DNA of 64,000 nt from Arthrobacter globiformis (GTDB lineage Bacteria; Actinomycetota; Actinomycetes; Actinomycetales; Micrococcaceae), in the NCBI RefSeq assembly GCF_030818015.1, contig NZ_JAUSZX010000001.1, forward strand, positions 3,658,001 to 3,722,000, written 5' to 3'. The notes beneath the pieces are model-generated. The model worked only from the letters and a program-made list of their open reading frames with translations, made no database searches and was not told the DNA's origin. A program made the position numbers and the translations under genes. Positions 1-9,897 of this stretch are shown here, piece after piece; within the stretch, counting starts at the first letter, position 1, and each line of letters opens with the position of its first letter.

Positions 1-443
1 GTTGCTCACCGACACCACACGCAGGCCGGCGAACATCACGGGCAGGGACAGCGGCAGGTCGATCTGCAGGAACCGGGCGGTCGGCTGGTAGCCCATGGCC
101 ACAGCCGCCTGCCGGAGGTCATCATCCACGGAATCGAAGGCGTCCATGGCGGCCCGCACCAGCAGCGCCACCGCGTAAATGGTCAGGGCGACAATGACGT
201 TCAGTGGGTCAAGGATCCGGGTTCCCAGCAGGGGCGGCAGGATGATGAACAGGGCCAGGGAAGGGATGGTATAGAGCAGGGAACTCACGGTGGCCACGAG
301 CTGCCGGAGTGCGCTGTGCCGCCGCGAGAACTGTGCCAGCGGGATGGAGATCAGCAGGCCAAGGATCATCGGAACCAGGGCCAGGACCAGGTGCTGGCCG
401 GCCCGTTCAAAGACCATGGGGCTGTTCGCCAGGAACCACTCCA

Positions 444-444
<1 letters not shown>
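1..444 (-). CDS. Quaternary-amine (glycine betaine/choline type) ABC transporter permease, partial
   Basis: Inner-membrane permease of an osmoprotectant-type importer; only the N-terminal 148 codons lie in the window and the gene runs off the left edge. The protein starts MEWFLANSPMVFERAGQHL and has alternating hydrophobic segments (for example LVLALVPMILGLLIS and VIVALTIYAVALLVRAAMD) followed by the EAA-like loop GYQPTARFLQIDLPLSLPV that contacts the ATPase in this family. Its ATG (position 444) shares one base with the TGA of the ATPase gene (TGATG), so the two are translationally coupled. The family (OpuBB/ProW-like) is clear; the exact substrate cannot be told. Confidence 0.88.
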
Positions 445-1532
<1,088 letters not shown>

Positions 1533-1704
1533 ACCCGGCTTACCTAACTGTTGGGCGGCAACATCGGACGGTAAAGCGAATTGATCATAAGCACGCTGTT
1601 TTTTGGCTGTAAAGCGCGTCTTGACACAGCGTAACCAGTGCCCGCGGCAAAACCGCCGCAGGCACGGATACCGTAATCATTCGGAGACAAACACTCCAGG
1701 TTCA

Positions 1705-2832
1705 TCAATGGCGGTAGCGTTCAGCAGCCCGCTGGCTGCGGCCGGCCACCACCACCTTCTGGTGCCATTCCCGCTGGTACGCCCTTCTCGCCGCAGCGTC
1801 GTGGCGCCGCTCAAGGGCAGCGAGCTCGCGCTGGAGCTTGACGTAGCTGGCCCACCGCCTCTCCTCGAGGGAACCGTCGTCGAGCGCCGCCCGGACGGCG
1901 CACCCGGGTTCCCTGTCATGGGCGCAGTCGGCGAAGCGGCAGTGCTCGAAGAGCGCCTGCAGGTCGCCGAACATCTCCTCCATGCCGTCCTCGGCGTCGA
2001 ACAGCCCGAACCCGCGGACACCGGGAGTGTCCATCAGCACGGCACCGTTGGGCAGCGGCACCAGTTGCCGCGACGTCGTGGTGTGCCTCCCCCTGCCGTC
2101 GGTGGCGCGCACGTCACCTGTTGACTGGGCGTGGTGTCCCACGAGCGCGTTGATGAGCGTGGACTTTCCTGCGCCGGAGGGCCCGAGCAGGGCGAGCGTT
2201 GTCCCCGGCTGCACCCGGGAGAGCAGTTCGTCGATGCCGTCCCACTGCTCGGCCGAGGTGGTCACCACGTCCACGCCGGCTGCCTGCAGGATCACCTTCC
2301 CGACGACGTCATCGGCGATCTCCGCCAGGTCCGCCTTCGTGATGATCACCAGGGGTGTGGCGCCGGAATCCCAGACGGCCACGAGTGTCCGTTCAAGCCT
2401 GTTGTGGCTCAGCGGACGGTCCACGGGAACAACCACGCCCACCATGTCGATATTCGCGGCGAGGACCTGCGCCTCGGTGGACGGGTCAAAGGCACGCTTG
2501 CGGCTCAGCTCGGACGTGCGTGGAAGAACGCCGACGACGGCCGGTTCCGCGGCCCGGTTGCGGCCTACCCAGATCCAGTCGCCGGTGGCCGGCACGGTAC
2601 CGGCCGGGTAAGGCAGGTGCACGAGACCGTCGGTCGTGGCCGCGACAATCCGGTTACGGTCCACCCGGACGACGCGGGCGGCCGCCTCGCCGCCGGCTGC
2701 CGGATGGGCCGCAAAGTGCTGCGCCGCTGCCTCCGTAAAACCGTACGGGACTGGGCCAGGCAGGGGGTCAGGCTTTATTGAAGGAGTCTGGTTTTGAAAC
2801 TGGTTGGCACGAATGCCGGAAGAATTTTTCAC
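1705..2832 (-). CDS. rsgA: Ribosome small-subunit-dependent GTPase A
   Basis: RsgA/YjeQ is a circularly permuted GTPase that assists late 30S maturation. An OB-fold region comes first, then the GTPase motifs in permuted order: TKAD near 165 (NKxD position), P-loop GPSGAGKST near 217, TTTSRQL as switch I, and DTPGVRGF near 268. The C-terminal zinc motif is visible as CRFADCAHDREPGC. The length of 375 aa is normal. The GTG start at 2832 has a GAGG six bases upstream. The N-terminal ~30 residues are poorly conserved in this family, so a slightly later start is possible. It is monocistronic between the ABC operon and a 281-bp gap (2833-3113) in which I see nothing supportable. Confidence 0.95.
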   Translation of the reverse strand: MKNSSGIRANQFQNQTPSIKPDPLPGPVPYGFTEAAAQHFAAHPAAGGEAAARVVRVDRNRIVAATTDGLVHLPYPAGTVPATGDWIWVGRNRAAEPAVVGVLPRTSELSRKRAFDPSTEAQVLAANIDMVGVVVPVDRPLSHNRLERTLVAVWDSGATPLVIITKADLAEIADDVVGKVILQAAGVDVVTTSAEQWDGIDELLSRVQPGTTLALLGPSGAGKSTLINALVGHHAQSTGDVRATDGRGRHTTTSRQLVPLPNGAVLMDTPGVRGFGLFDAEDGMEEMFGDLQALFEHCRFADCAHDREPGCAVRAALDDGSLEERRWASYVKLQRELAALERRHDAAARRAYQREWHQKVVVAGRSQRAAERYRH

Positions 2833-3113
2833 TGTGGACCTCGGGTTGGCCCCGAAGCGCCGCCGGCCGTCCAGGCCGTGCGTTGTGCACAGAGTGCGCT
2901 GGACTGGCTACGAGTGGGCAGCAGCGGGGGCGGGAGTAATGAGAGTACTTTCGACAAGGCGCGGAGCGCGCACGAATTCTGCAATCATCAGGTCCACCTC
3001 CCCCGCACGAAGTTCACGCCAGACTGGCCGCCGCCGGACAGAATTCCCGGAGACTCCCCCAGAATAGCCAGCTGGGCGCCGGCTGGCTAGGGAAACCAGG
3101 CGGGGCCGGAAAT

Positions 3114-3566
3114 TCAGTCCAGTTTGCCGTTGACCGGCCGCTCCCGGAACAGCCGCAGCGCGGCGTCGACCAGGGACACCCTGTTGAGCGAGCCGATGTC
3201 GTGCAGCGGTATCCACGCGGCGTGCGTGGTGGTGCCGTTCGCTTCGTGGGTGAGTTCCCCGCCCGTCACCCTCGCCTCATAAACCAGGCGGAGCGCCTGG
3301 AAGTCGCGGTCCGCCCCGTCCAGCCGCGAACCCGCCGGCCAGTGCCCGACGTCGATCCCGAGCATTGCGCCGATTTCGGCGTGGTAGCCCGTCTCCTCGA
3401 AGACCTCACGGATACAGCCGTCCACCGGGTGCTCGGCCAAGTCCAGCCCGCCGCCGGGCAGCGTCCAGCCTTCCTTGCCATCCTGCTTCCAGTACGCCAG
3501 GAGTATCGCGCTGTCGCGGATGATCACCGCGTAAGCGGCGGGGCGGGTGTCGAAGAGAACGGTCAT
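3114..3566 (-). CDS. Nudix hydrolase
   Basis: Hydrolase of nucleoside diphosphate-linked substrates, 150 aa. A full Nudix box lies at about residues 39-61: G, five residues, E45, seven residues, then REVFEETGY, including the REUXEEXGU core that binds the metal. The N-terminal strand (AVIIRDSAILLAYWKQ) and the downstream LRLVYEARVTGGELT match the family fold. The substrate cannot be predicted. ATG at 3566. The gene stands alone; the next leftward gene upstream ends at 3738 and a large hairpin separates them. Confidence 0.9.
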   Translation of the reverse strand: MTVLFDTRPAAYAVIIRDSAILLAYWKQDGKEGWTLPGGGLDLAEHPVDGCIREVFEETGYHAEIGAMLGIDVGHWPAGSRLDGADRDFQALRLVYEARVTGGELTHEANGTTTHAAWIPLHDIGSLNRVSLVDAALRLFRERPVNGKLD

Positions 3567-3669
3567 GGCTCCAGCGTAGCCCCGCGCTGTCCGCGTGCAG
3601 GCGGCCGTCCTGGAGTGGGACTGTGACGAACCTTAAGCATCTCCCGCAGGAGGAAACCTGCTCCGTCCA

Positions 3670-3723
3670 AGCGCGAACGGACACTTGGGGCCCTCAGGCG
3701 GGGCCCAAGTGTCCGTTCGCGCT
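3670..3723. repeat. Long inverted repeat with perfect 20-bp arms (possible terminator)
   Basis: The left arm at 3670-3689 begins AGCGCGAACGGACACTTGGG and its exact reverse complement is at 3704-3723, with a 14-base G/C-rich loop that can pair further. It sits 14 bases past the stop of the sugar kinase, where a terminator would act, but no clear T-run follows on either strand. An 18-base copy of the right arm with one mismatch recurs at 19856-19873, which suggests a dispersed family rather than a plain terminator. Confidence 0.75.
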
Positions 3724-3737
3724 CAGTCATGCCCGGG

Positions 3738-4724
3738 TCAGGCCTGGTCGCGGACCAGCAGCGGGACACCGAAAACAGGGTCCTGCTCCAGGATCCGCAC
3801 GTCACGGACTCCTGCCACGGCCAGGTGCTGCCGGAACGATTCCTGGAGCCGGACTACGTTCATGCCCAGGCCGCTGCCCAGGATAACCGGACCGTCCAGC
3901 CCCAGCTGCCGGAGGACCTGGGCAGCCATGTCCGCCAGGTCCTTGCCCGCCTGGTCGATCAGGTCGCGGCTTACCCTGTGGCCGGCGTCGGCCGCCTCCA
4001 CCACGAGCCGGGCCCGCTGCGCCCAGAAGCGGCGTCCGGTGTCGGGGGAGTGGAAGAGCGCGATCAGCTTGTTCGGGTCATCGGTGTTGCAGGAGTCCAG
4101 GAGCGCCCTGGTCAGCTCGTCCGGTTCCTGACCCTGGTTCATACGCCGCAGGCTGTGCCGGACGGCCTCCCTGCCCAGCCAGTAACCGCTGCCTTCGTCG
4201 CCCAGGAGGTAGCCCCAGCCGCCGGCCCGCGCCTCATCGCCGTCCCCGTTCGTTCCCCAGGCCGCGGAGCCGGTGCCCGCAATGACGGCGACGCCGCTAC
4301 TGGCGCCGCCGGCCGCGAGCAGGAGCCGGGAGTCGTGGACCACCGTAATCCGGGCCCCCGGGGCGTAGGGCTCAATGAGGGCGGCCAGGGCGGCGGCATC
4401 CTCATTGGTGTCGATCCCGCCGGCGCCGGCATAGACCTGCGCCACCGGGCCACTGCCGATTTTGGCGAAAAGCTCCGCGAGATGCGCGGCGGCCTCCTCA
4501 CGGCTGACGTTCTGGACGTTGGCGCTTCCCACGCTCTGGTCGGCTACCGGTTCCCCGTGCTCGAAGCGGACGCCCCTCGTCTTGGTGCCGCCGATGTCGA
4601 GGCCGATCACGACGTCGTTGGGCAGGGCGGAGCCGGACGGGACCGTGCTGGACGAAACAGCATTGGACGGGACGGCACTGGACGGGACAGGGGCCGCACC
4701 GGATAGGTTGTCAGAGTTAGTCAC
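3738..4724 (-). CDS. BadF/BadG/BcrA/BcrD-type sugar kinase (N-acetylglucosamine kinase-like)
   Basis: ASKHA-fold ATPase, most like N-acetylglucosamine/N-acetylmuramate kinases that phosphorylate amino sugars in cell-wall recycling or catabolism. Motifs: phosphate-1 loop GLDIGGTKTRG near residue 41, phosphate-2/adenosine motif VIAGTGSAAWG, then GYLLGDEGSGYWLGREAV, diagnostic of this kinase group. Length 328 aa from the GTG at 4724. The first ~37 residues are low complexity (Ala/Val/Pro/Ser) and come from an imperfect 15-bp DNA repeat around 4640-4690, so the true start may be internal, close to VVIGLDIGG. It is divergent from the nitronate monooxygenase gene with only 36 bases between starts. 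Confidence 0.85.
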   Translation of the reverse strand: MTNSDNLSGAAPVPSSAVPSNAVSSSTVPSGSALPNDVVIGLDIGGTKTRGVRFEHGEPVADQSVGSANVQNVSREEAAAHLAELFAKIGSGPVAQVYAGAGGIDTNEDAAALAALIEPYAPGARITVVHDSRLLLAAGGASSGVAVIAGTGSAAWGTNGDGDEARAGGWGYLLGDEGSGYWLGREAVRHSLRRMNQGQEPDELTRALLDSCNTDDPNKLIALFHSPDTGRRFWAQRARLVVEAADAGHRVSRDLIDQAGKDLADMAAQVLRQLGLDGPVILGSGLGMNVVRLQESFRQHLAVAGVRDVRILEQDPVFGVPLLVRDQA

Positions 4725-4760
4725 CTGAACAGATTACTGATTAGCCCCAAGGAGCCGGCC

Positions 4761-5792
4761 ATGCCCCACGCCGAGATCGATACCCGCATCATTGCAGCGC
4801 CCATGGCAGGCGGGACGTCCACGCCGGGCTTCGTCTCGGCGGTCCACCGCGCCGGGGGACTGGGCTTTCTCGCCGCGGGCTACAAGAGCGCGGACGCGGT
4901 CAGCGCCGAGATCCGCGCCTGCCGGGACGCCGGCGTCCGGTTCGGCGTCAACGTTTTTGTGCCCGACCATGCACAGCTGAACCCCTCCCGCGACGCCGTG
5001 GCAAGGATGGAGGAGTACCGGAGCAGCCTTGACCGGGACGCCGGGCGCTACGGCGTGACCGTGCCGCCCCTGGTGCTTGACGACGACGACGCCTGGCAGG
5101 CGAAGATCGACCTCCTGCTGCAGCACCCCGTTGAACTGGTCAGCTTCGCATTCGGGCTGCCCGATTCCGCAGTTGTCGAGGCGCTCCGGAAAGCCGGGTC
5201 GACCGTCGTCGCGACGGTCACCAGCCGCGCCGAGGCCGAGCTGGCAGCGGACCGCGGAGCCGATGCCCTCGTCGTCCAGCACAGCAGCGCCGGCGCCCAC
5301 TCCGGCGCGTTCCTGCCCGGGACTAAACCAGGCGACATGCCGCCGTCGACGACTGACCTGATCCGGGAGGTGGCAGCCGCCGTCGACCTTCCGCTGATCG
5401 CGGCCGGCGCGGTGTCGGACGCCGCCGCCGTCAGGTCGGTCATTGCCGCCGGGGCGGTTGCCGCGCAGGTGGGAACGGCGCTGCTGCGGACGGACGAAAG
5501 CGGCGCGCGGCAGCTGCACAAGGACGCCCTTGGCGATGACCGCTTCACCGAAACAGCACCCACCCGGGCGTTCACCGGCCGGTACGCACGGGCACTCGTC
5601 AATGACTTTGTCCGCGACCACCGGGACGCCCCTGCGGGCTACCCCGCCATCCACCATCTGACAGCTCCCATCCGCGCGGCAGCAGCGGCCGCCGGTGACC
5701 GGGAGCGGCTGAACCTCTGGGCAGGAAAGGGCTGGCGCTCGGCCAGGACCGGACCCGTGGCCGAGGCGGTCGGAGCGCTCCTGGACAGTTAA
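4761..5792 (+). CDS. Nitronate monooxygenase (2-nitropropane dioxygenase family)
   Basis: FMN-dependent TIM-barrel enzyme that oxidises alkyl nitronates such as propionate-3-nitronate to carbonyl plus nitrite. Seen in the sequence: IIAAPMAGGTSTPGFVSAV at the N-terminus, FGVNVFVPDH, QHSSAGAHSG, and the FMN-phosphate part LIAAGAVSDAAAVRSVIAAG followed by AAQVGTALLRTDES. Length 343 aa is normal. ATG at 4761 with AAGGAG about nine bases upstream. Just after the stop, the bases GGACAGTTAAGGGCCGGGC are duplicated (about 5784 and 5807), copying the stop-codon region. Confidence 0.92.
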   Translation: MPHAEIDTRIIAAPMAGGTSTPGFVSAVHRAGGLGFLAAGYKSADAVSAEIRACRDAGVRFGVNVFVPDHAQLNPSRDAVARMEEYRSSLDRDAGRYGVTVPPLVLDDDDAWQAKIDLLLQHPVELVSFAFGLPDSAVVEALRKAGSTVVATVTSRAEAELAADRGADALVVQHSSAGAHSGAFLPGTKPGDMPPSTTDLIREVAAAVDLPLIAAGAVSDAAAVRSVIAAGAVAAQVGTALLRTDESGARQLHKDALGDDRFTETAPTRAFTGRYARALVNDFVRDHRDAPAGYPAIHHLTAPIRAAAAAAGDRERLNLWAGKGWRSARTGPVAEAVGALLDS

Positions 5793-5838
5793 GGGCCGGG
5801 CCGGGCCGGACAGTTAAGGGCCGGGCGCCAACGGCCAG

Positions 5839-6825
5839 TCAGGGGCCCGACCGGGCCTGGACCAGCCCTGCCAGCAGCCCTGGCCCCTCGCCCAATACCA
5901 GCTCCCGGAAGAGCCGCAGCGCATCCGGTTCGCTCTCCCGCACGCCGCGGCGCTCGCGCCAAGCCAGACCGATCTCGCGGTATGCCAGTTCCGATTCCAG
6001 CGCAATTTCGACCCAGCCCAGGTCCCCGGTGGCCGCCGTGACGCCGCGGCCCGGGCCGCTGCCGCCCTCCGGCGGAAGAATGCTGACACCCAGCCCGGCG
6101 GACACCAGGCCCCGCGCGGTGTGTGCATCCTGGCTTTCAAAGGCAATGCGCGGCCGGAAGCCGGCTTCCCGGAACAGGACATCCGTCAGGGACCGCAGCC
6201 CGTACCCCGATCCCAGCGCGACGAACGGGTCTTTCCGGATCTCGGCCACAGACGCTGATTTCCGGTCCGCCAGCCGGTGCCGGTGGTGCAGCACGAGCCG
6301 CAGTGGTTCCCGATACAGGGCTGCGGACCCGATGGTCCTGCCGGCGGGTGCCACGGGTGCGGTCAGCGCGAGATCGGCGGCCCCGGAGGAGAGTTCCGCC
6401 AGACAGCTGTCGCGGGAGCCCTGGCTGAGATCGAACTCCGTCTGCGGATAGCGGCTCCGGAACGCACTGATGAGCAGTGGCAGCGTCGCTTCGCCGAACG
6501 TGTGCTGGAAGGTCACGGCGATCCGGCCGCGCACCACCTCCGACTCGTGCCGGACAAGGTCCAGGCCGGCGCGGAACTCGGCGAGCGCCGACTCCACGTA
6601 GGGCAGCAGCGTCGTGGCAGCAGGCGTTAGCCGCACGCCCCTGCCGTCCCTTACCAGGAGATCGGTCCCCACCACGGCACTGGCGCGCGCCAGCGCGCGG
6701 CTGACCGTGGACTGCGGAACGCCCAGCAGCTCGGCGGTTTCGGTGATGTGCTGTGTCCGCCCAAGCTCCGCCAGCAGCGGCAGAACCGGCAGCAGCTGCA
6801 CCAGTTGCCTGTGCTCGATATCCAC
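5839..6825 (-). CDS. LysR-family transcriptional regulator
   Basis: 328-aa LTTR. The N-terminal winged helix-turn-helix includes VPQSTVSRALARASAVVGTDLLVRDGRGVRLTPA (split here by domain: recognition helix near residue 37, wing near 55-65). The rest is the two-lobed effector-binding domain with VRGRIAVTFQHTFGEAT starting the first lobe. It is divergent from an MFS transporter 90 bp away, the classical LTTR arrangement, so it very likely controls that transporter and itself. The effector is unknown. Confidence 0.93.
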   Translation of the reverse strand: MDIEHRQLVQLLPVLPLLAELGRTQHITETAELLGVPQSTVSRALARASAVVGTDLLVRDGRGVRLTPAATTLLPYVESALAEFRAGLDLVRHESEVVRGRIAVTFQHTFGEATLPLLISAFRSRYPQTEFDLSQGSRDSCLAELSSGAADLALTAPVAPAGRTIGSAALYREPLRLVLHHRHRLADRKSASVAEIRKDPFVALGSGYGLRSLTDVLFREAGFRPRIAFESQDAHTARGLVSAGLGVSILPPEGGSGPGRGVTAATGDLGWVEIALESELAYREIGLAWRERRGVRESEPDALRLFRELVLGEGPGLLAGLVQARSGP

Positions 6826-6854
6826 GGTTTTCCTCCGTCAATCAATCCGTTCCC

Positions 6855-6898
6855 GCATGAATTATCGGTGAATCATGCATTGGATGCTAGGACAGCAT
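6855..6898. promoter_or_regulatory. Two dyads in the LysR/MFS divergent promoter
   Basis: GCATGA at 6855-6860 faces TCATGC at 6873-6878 (imperfect 24-bp dyad), and ATGCT at 6884-6888 faces AGCAT at 6894-6898 (perfect 5-bp arms, 5-bp spacer). Both lie in the 90-bp space between lysR and the MFS gene, so they are good candidates for the LysR operator. The regulator-site link is inferred from position only. Confidence 0.5.
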
Positions 6899-6915
6899 AG
6901 ATCTACGCTGAAGGC

Positions 6916-8247
6916 ATGCCAACGCCCAACCAGCATGCCCGCGGAATCCAGCCGAGCCAGTCCGGGCCGGCGCAGGCTGCCGGGGCGAGTCCGGCTGCCG
7001 GGGCAGGCGTCGAATGGAACGGGCATCCGAAGGGTTCACAGGCCTACGGCAGGATCCTGGCTGGCCTGGCGTTTGCCGGGGTGGCCACCTTCGCCCAGCT
7101 CTATTCCACCCAGGCAGTACTTCCTGTCATGGCTGCCGAGCTTCGGGTGAGCGCCGCGGACGCCGCGCTGACCATTTCCCTGGCCACCGTGGGCCTCGCC
7201 GTCACCGTCATTCCCTGGTCGTTCCTCGCAGACCGGATCGGGAGGGTAAAGGCCATGACCTGGGGAATCTGCCTGGCCACGGCCTTGGGGCTGCTGGTGC
7301 CGCTGGCCACGTCTTTCCCCGTCCTGCTGGGGCTCCGGATGCTGGAGGGCATGGCCCTGGGCGGCATCCCGGCCATCGCCATCGCCTACCTCAACGAGGA
7401 GATCGACCGGGCGCACGCTGCCGTGGCCGCGGGCAGCTACGTCGCGGGCACCACGTTGGGCGGCCTGGCCGGCCGGCTTGTGGCCGGGCCGGCGGGGGAA
7501 CTATGGGGATGGCGCGCCGCCGCGCTCGCCGTCTCCGTCCTGGCCACCGTGGCCGCCGTGCTCTTCCTGGTCCTGATTCCCAAGGCCCGCGGCTTCAGCC
7601 CCGCCCGGGGTATCGGCCTCCGCGGAGCGGCCAGGACCTTGTCTGGGCATCTGGCCAACCCGCGGCTGCTGGCACTCTACGTGCAGGCCTTCCTGCTGAT
7701 GGGCGGCTTCGTGGCCGTCTACAACTATCTCGGTTTCCGGCTCTCCGGCGAGCCGTTCAGCCTTCCGGCCACGCTCATCAGCCTCATCTTCCTGGCCTAT
7801 CTGTCGGGCACTGCGACCTCACGCTGGGCCGGAGCCCTGACGCAGCGCTTCGGCCGGCGCACGGTGCTGCTGGCCGGCATTGCGGTTATGGCGGCAGGCC
7901 TCGCCTTCACCCTCACCCAGGTGCTGGTGCTGATACTGGCCGGCCTCATCATCTTCACCGGCGGTTTCTTCGCGGCCCACAGCATCGGCGCGGGCTGGAC
8001 CGGAGCCATCGCCCAGTCAGGCCGGGCACAGGCAGCATCGCTGTACAACCTCGCGTATTACCTGGGCTCCAGCATCTTGGGCTGGGCCGGAGGACTGGTG
8101 TTCCAGTCCCTCGGCTGGCCGGCGCTGGCGGCCGCCGTCATCATCCTGGGATGCACGACGGCGGTGATCACCGCCGTCGTGCACCCCTCGTCCGCGCCCC
8201 AGCGGCGGCAGCGCCAGCCGGATAAGGCAAGCCTGCAGCATCCCTGA
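6916..8247 (+). CDS. MFS transporter (YnfM-like arabinose efflux permease family)
   Basis: 443-aa major facilitator with 12 predicted membrane helices; the first ~45 residues are a Gly/Ala/Pro-rich cytoplasmic leader. The conserved A-like loop DRIGRVKAM lies between helices 2 and 3, and RFGRRTVLLAGI is the equivalent loop in the second half. AQLYSTQAVLPVMAAELRVS resembles the start of YnfM-type exporters. The likely role is proton-coupled efflux of a small molecule sensed by the divergent LysR protein. The substrate cannot be told. Confidence 0.92.
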   Translation: MPTPNQHARGIQPSQSGPAQAAGASPAAGAGVEWNGHPKGSQAYGRILAGLAFAGVATFAQLYSTQAVLPVMAAELRVSAADAALTISLATVGLAVTVIPWSFLADRIGRVKAMTWGICLATALGLLVPLATSFPVLLGLRMLEGMALGGIPAIAIAYLNEEIDRAHAAVAAGSYVAGTTLGGLAGRLVAGPAGELWGWRAAALAVSVLATVAAVLFLVLIPKARGFSPARGIGLRGAARTLSGHLANPRLLALYVQAFLLMGGFVAVYNYLGFRLSGEPFSLPATLISLIFLAYLSGTATSRWAGALTQRFGRRTVLLAGIAVMAAGLAFTLTQVLVLILAGLIIFTGGFFAAHSIGAGWTGAIAQSGRAQAASLYNLAYYLGSSILGWAGGLVFQSLGWPALAAAVIILGCTTAVITAVVHPSSAPQRRQRQPDKASLQHP

Positions 8248-8365
8248 ATAATTCGCCGCCGAACCGGGCCGAAAACTTGCAGATGTTCGGAAGTGCCGCC
8301 CGCCTGTGAATGTCTTGGCAACATTGGCGCCGCTAAGATGAACGGAGAACACTTCAGGAGGATCC

Positions 8366-8875
8366 GTGAGCAGCAACCCGAAGAATATTCGGCCGCCAGC
8401 GGGGCACGAGCCGCTGGACGCCATTGATGAGCGGCTGCTGGCGGCCCTGGTGGACGATGCCCGGATATCCAACAAGCAGCTGGCCGAGCTGGTGGGCATC
8501 GCCCCCTCCACCGCCCTCATGCGCACCCGCGCTCTTTCGGACCGGGGCATCATCCAGGGATTCGAAGCGAAACTGAGCCTTTCCGCGATTGGCCGGTCAG
8601 TGCAGGCCCTGATCGCCGTCCGGCTCCGTGCCCACGACCGGGAGCAGATCGACCGGTTCACCTCCCGCGTCCCCAAGCTGCCCGCCGTACTTTCAACCTT
8701 CCATACGTCCGGCTCGGTCGACTATCTGCTGCACATCGCCGTCGCCACCACCGAGGACCTGCGGGACTGGGTTCTGGACAACCTTGCCACCGACCCCGTG
8801 GTGGGCCACACCGAAACCACACTGGTGTTCGACCACATGCAGGGCAACCACGGACCGCTGCCGGAACAGGACTGA
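8366..8875 (+). CDS. Lrp/AsnC-family transcriptional regulator
   Basis: 169-aa feast/famine regulator. The N-terminal HTH reads DERLLAALVDDARISNKQLAELVGIAPSTALMRTRAL in pieces (DNA-binding helices roughly residues 17-60); a RAM (ligand-binding, dimerising) domain follows with FHTSGSVDYLLHIAVATTEDL. GTG start at 8366 with a perfect AGGAGG five bases upstream. It stands between an MFS gene and the convergent small ORF/ArsR pair. The 48 bases after the stop contain ACCAGGCGCCGGAAC twice in direct repeat, 17 bp apart. Confidence 0.94.
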   Translation: MSSNPKNIRPPAGHEPLDAIDERLLAALVDDARISNKQLAELVGIAPSTALMRTRALSDRGIIQGFEAKLSLSAIGRSVQALIAVRLRAHDREQIDRFTSRVPKLPAVLSTFHTSGSVDYLLHIAVATTEDLRDWVLDNLATDPVVGHTETTLVFDHMQGNHGPLPEQD

Positions 8876-8923
8876 CCAGGCGCCGGAACTCACCAGGCGC
8901 CGGAACAACCGACCCGGCGCTAC

Positions 8924-9166
8924 CTAGTGGCGGGCAAGCAGCAGGCCAGAGTGGGCTGCCCCGAGGACATCGCCACGCAACAGGCTCAATTCATCGCGGC
9001 GCCGCGCGGCGTCCCGCTGCTGCCGGGCGGATTCCTCCGGAACAACCCGGCGCCGCTCCGCCCATTCCACCAGGCCTGCGCCGATACGGACGGCCATGGC
9101 TTCCACGACGGAGGCACGGCGGTAGCCGGCGCAGGGAACGGACTGGTTGACCGATAGAGCGCTCAT
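8924..9166 (-). CDS. Small hypothetical protein coupled to the ArsR-type regulator
   Basis: 80 aa, unrecognised. Arg/Ala/Glu-rich and predicted helical (VPEESARQQRDAARRRDELS), with no signal peptide or membrane segment. Its ATG overlaps the TGA of the regulator gene by four bases (ATGA, 9163-9166), which is the main evidence that it is translated. Its function may be tied to the regulator/MFS module. It could also be a spurious reading frame in high-GC DNA. Confidence 0.5.
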   Translation of the reverse strand: MSALSVNQSVPCAGYRRASVVEAMAVRIGAGLVEWAERRRVVPEESARQQRDAARRRDELSLLRGDVLGAAHSGLLLARH

Positions 9167-9882
9167 GGCTCTTTCCTTTCGGGGCTCGTTGACTGTTTTG
9201 TGCTGAAGGATTCCGCTTGGGCGGGGTTCGGAGTCCTGCGCTGGCCGCGGGTGCCTGCGGACGCGGGGACCCTGAGGATGGGGAAGGCGTTGAAGTGGAT
9301 CTGGACCGGCCGGGCACCTTCCTGGTCCCCCTCGCCGCGGATCTCCTCCAGCAGCCGATAGGAGAAGGCCTCCATGGCCCGCGTATAGGCGCCCAGCTGC
9401 TCCTCGTTCATCCGCACATTGGCGGTGCTTACGGTTGCGGCTTCCAGCCAGTCACGGTCCAGGCTGTCCGCCCCGTGCGCCATGAAATCGGCGAGCACGG
9501 CCTGGCGGCGGAGCTCGAACTCCCGGTTCACCAGCCGCGACGCTTCCTGGGTGGCGGGGGAACTGGCAAGTTCAGGTGACGAGACCTCGATGGCGCCGCG
9601 CGGCCGCTCCCACCACCGCTCCCGCGCGGTCCCTTTTCCCTCTACCTCCCGAACGAAGTCGTGCTTGGCCAGCTGGCGCAGGTGATAGCTCGTGGAACCG
9701 CTGGACTCCCCCAGCAGCTCGCCGAGGCTGCACGCCGTCTGCGCGCCGTACCGCGAAAGCATTTCCAGGATCTGGACTCGCAGCGGATGCGCAAGCGCCT
9801 TGAGGGAAGCGGGGTCCATCTTCCGGACGGGGTACGGCAGGTCCTGTACGTCGGGGGCTTCAAAGTTCGGCTTGCTGGCCAT
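9163..9882 (-). CDS. ArsR-type helix-turn-helix transcriptional regulator
   Basis: 239-aa regulator with a winged HTH of the HTH_5/HTH_20 group: LKALAHPLRVQILEML, then SLGELLGESSGSTSYHLRQL as recognition region and a wing around EVEGKGTARERWWERP. The C-terminal half is a longer helical domain without the Cys metal sites of classical ArsR, so a non-metal ligand is likely. It lies 113 bp downstream of an MFS gene on the same strand, and the gap holds five precisely spaced TTGCAA palindromes, presumably its operator. A small ORF overlaps its stop by four bases. Confidence 0.92.
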   Translation of the reverse strand: MASKPNFEAPDVQDLPYPVRKMDPASLKALAHPLRVQILEMLSRYGAQTACSLGELLGESSGSTSYHLRQLAKHDFVREVEGKGTARERWWERPRGAIEVSSPELASSPATQEASRLVNREFELRRQAVLADFMAHGADSLDRDWLEAATVSTANVRMNEEQLGAYTRAMEAFSYRLLEEIRGEGDQEGARPVQIHFNAFPILRVPASAGTRGQRRTPNPAQAESFSTKQSTSPERKEP

Positions 9883-9897
9883 ATCGCAAGGCTACTC

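Noticed and set aside
2833-3113. Small ORFs on both strands between rsgA and the Nudix gene
   Set aside because: No ribosome binding site, overlap or family match; they look like chance frames.
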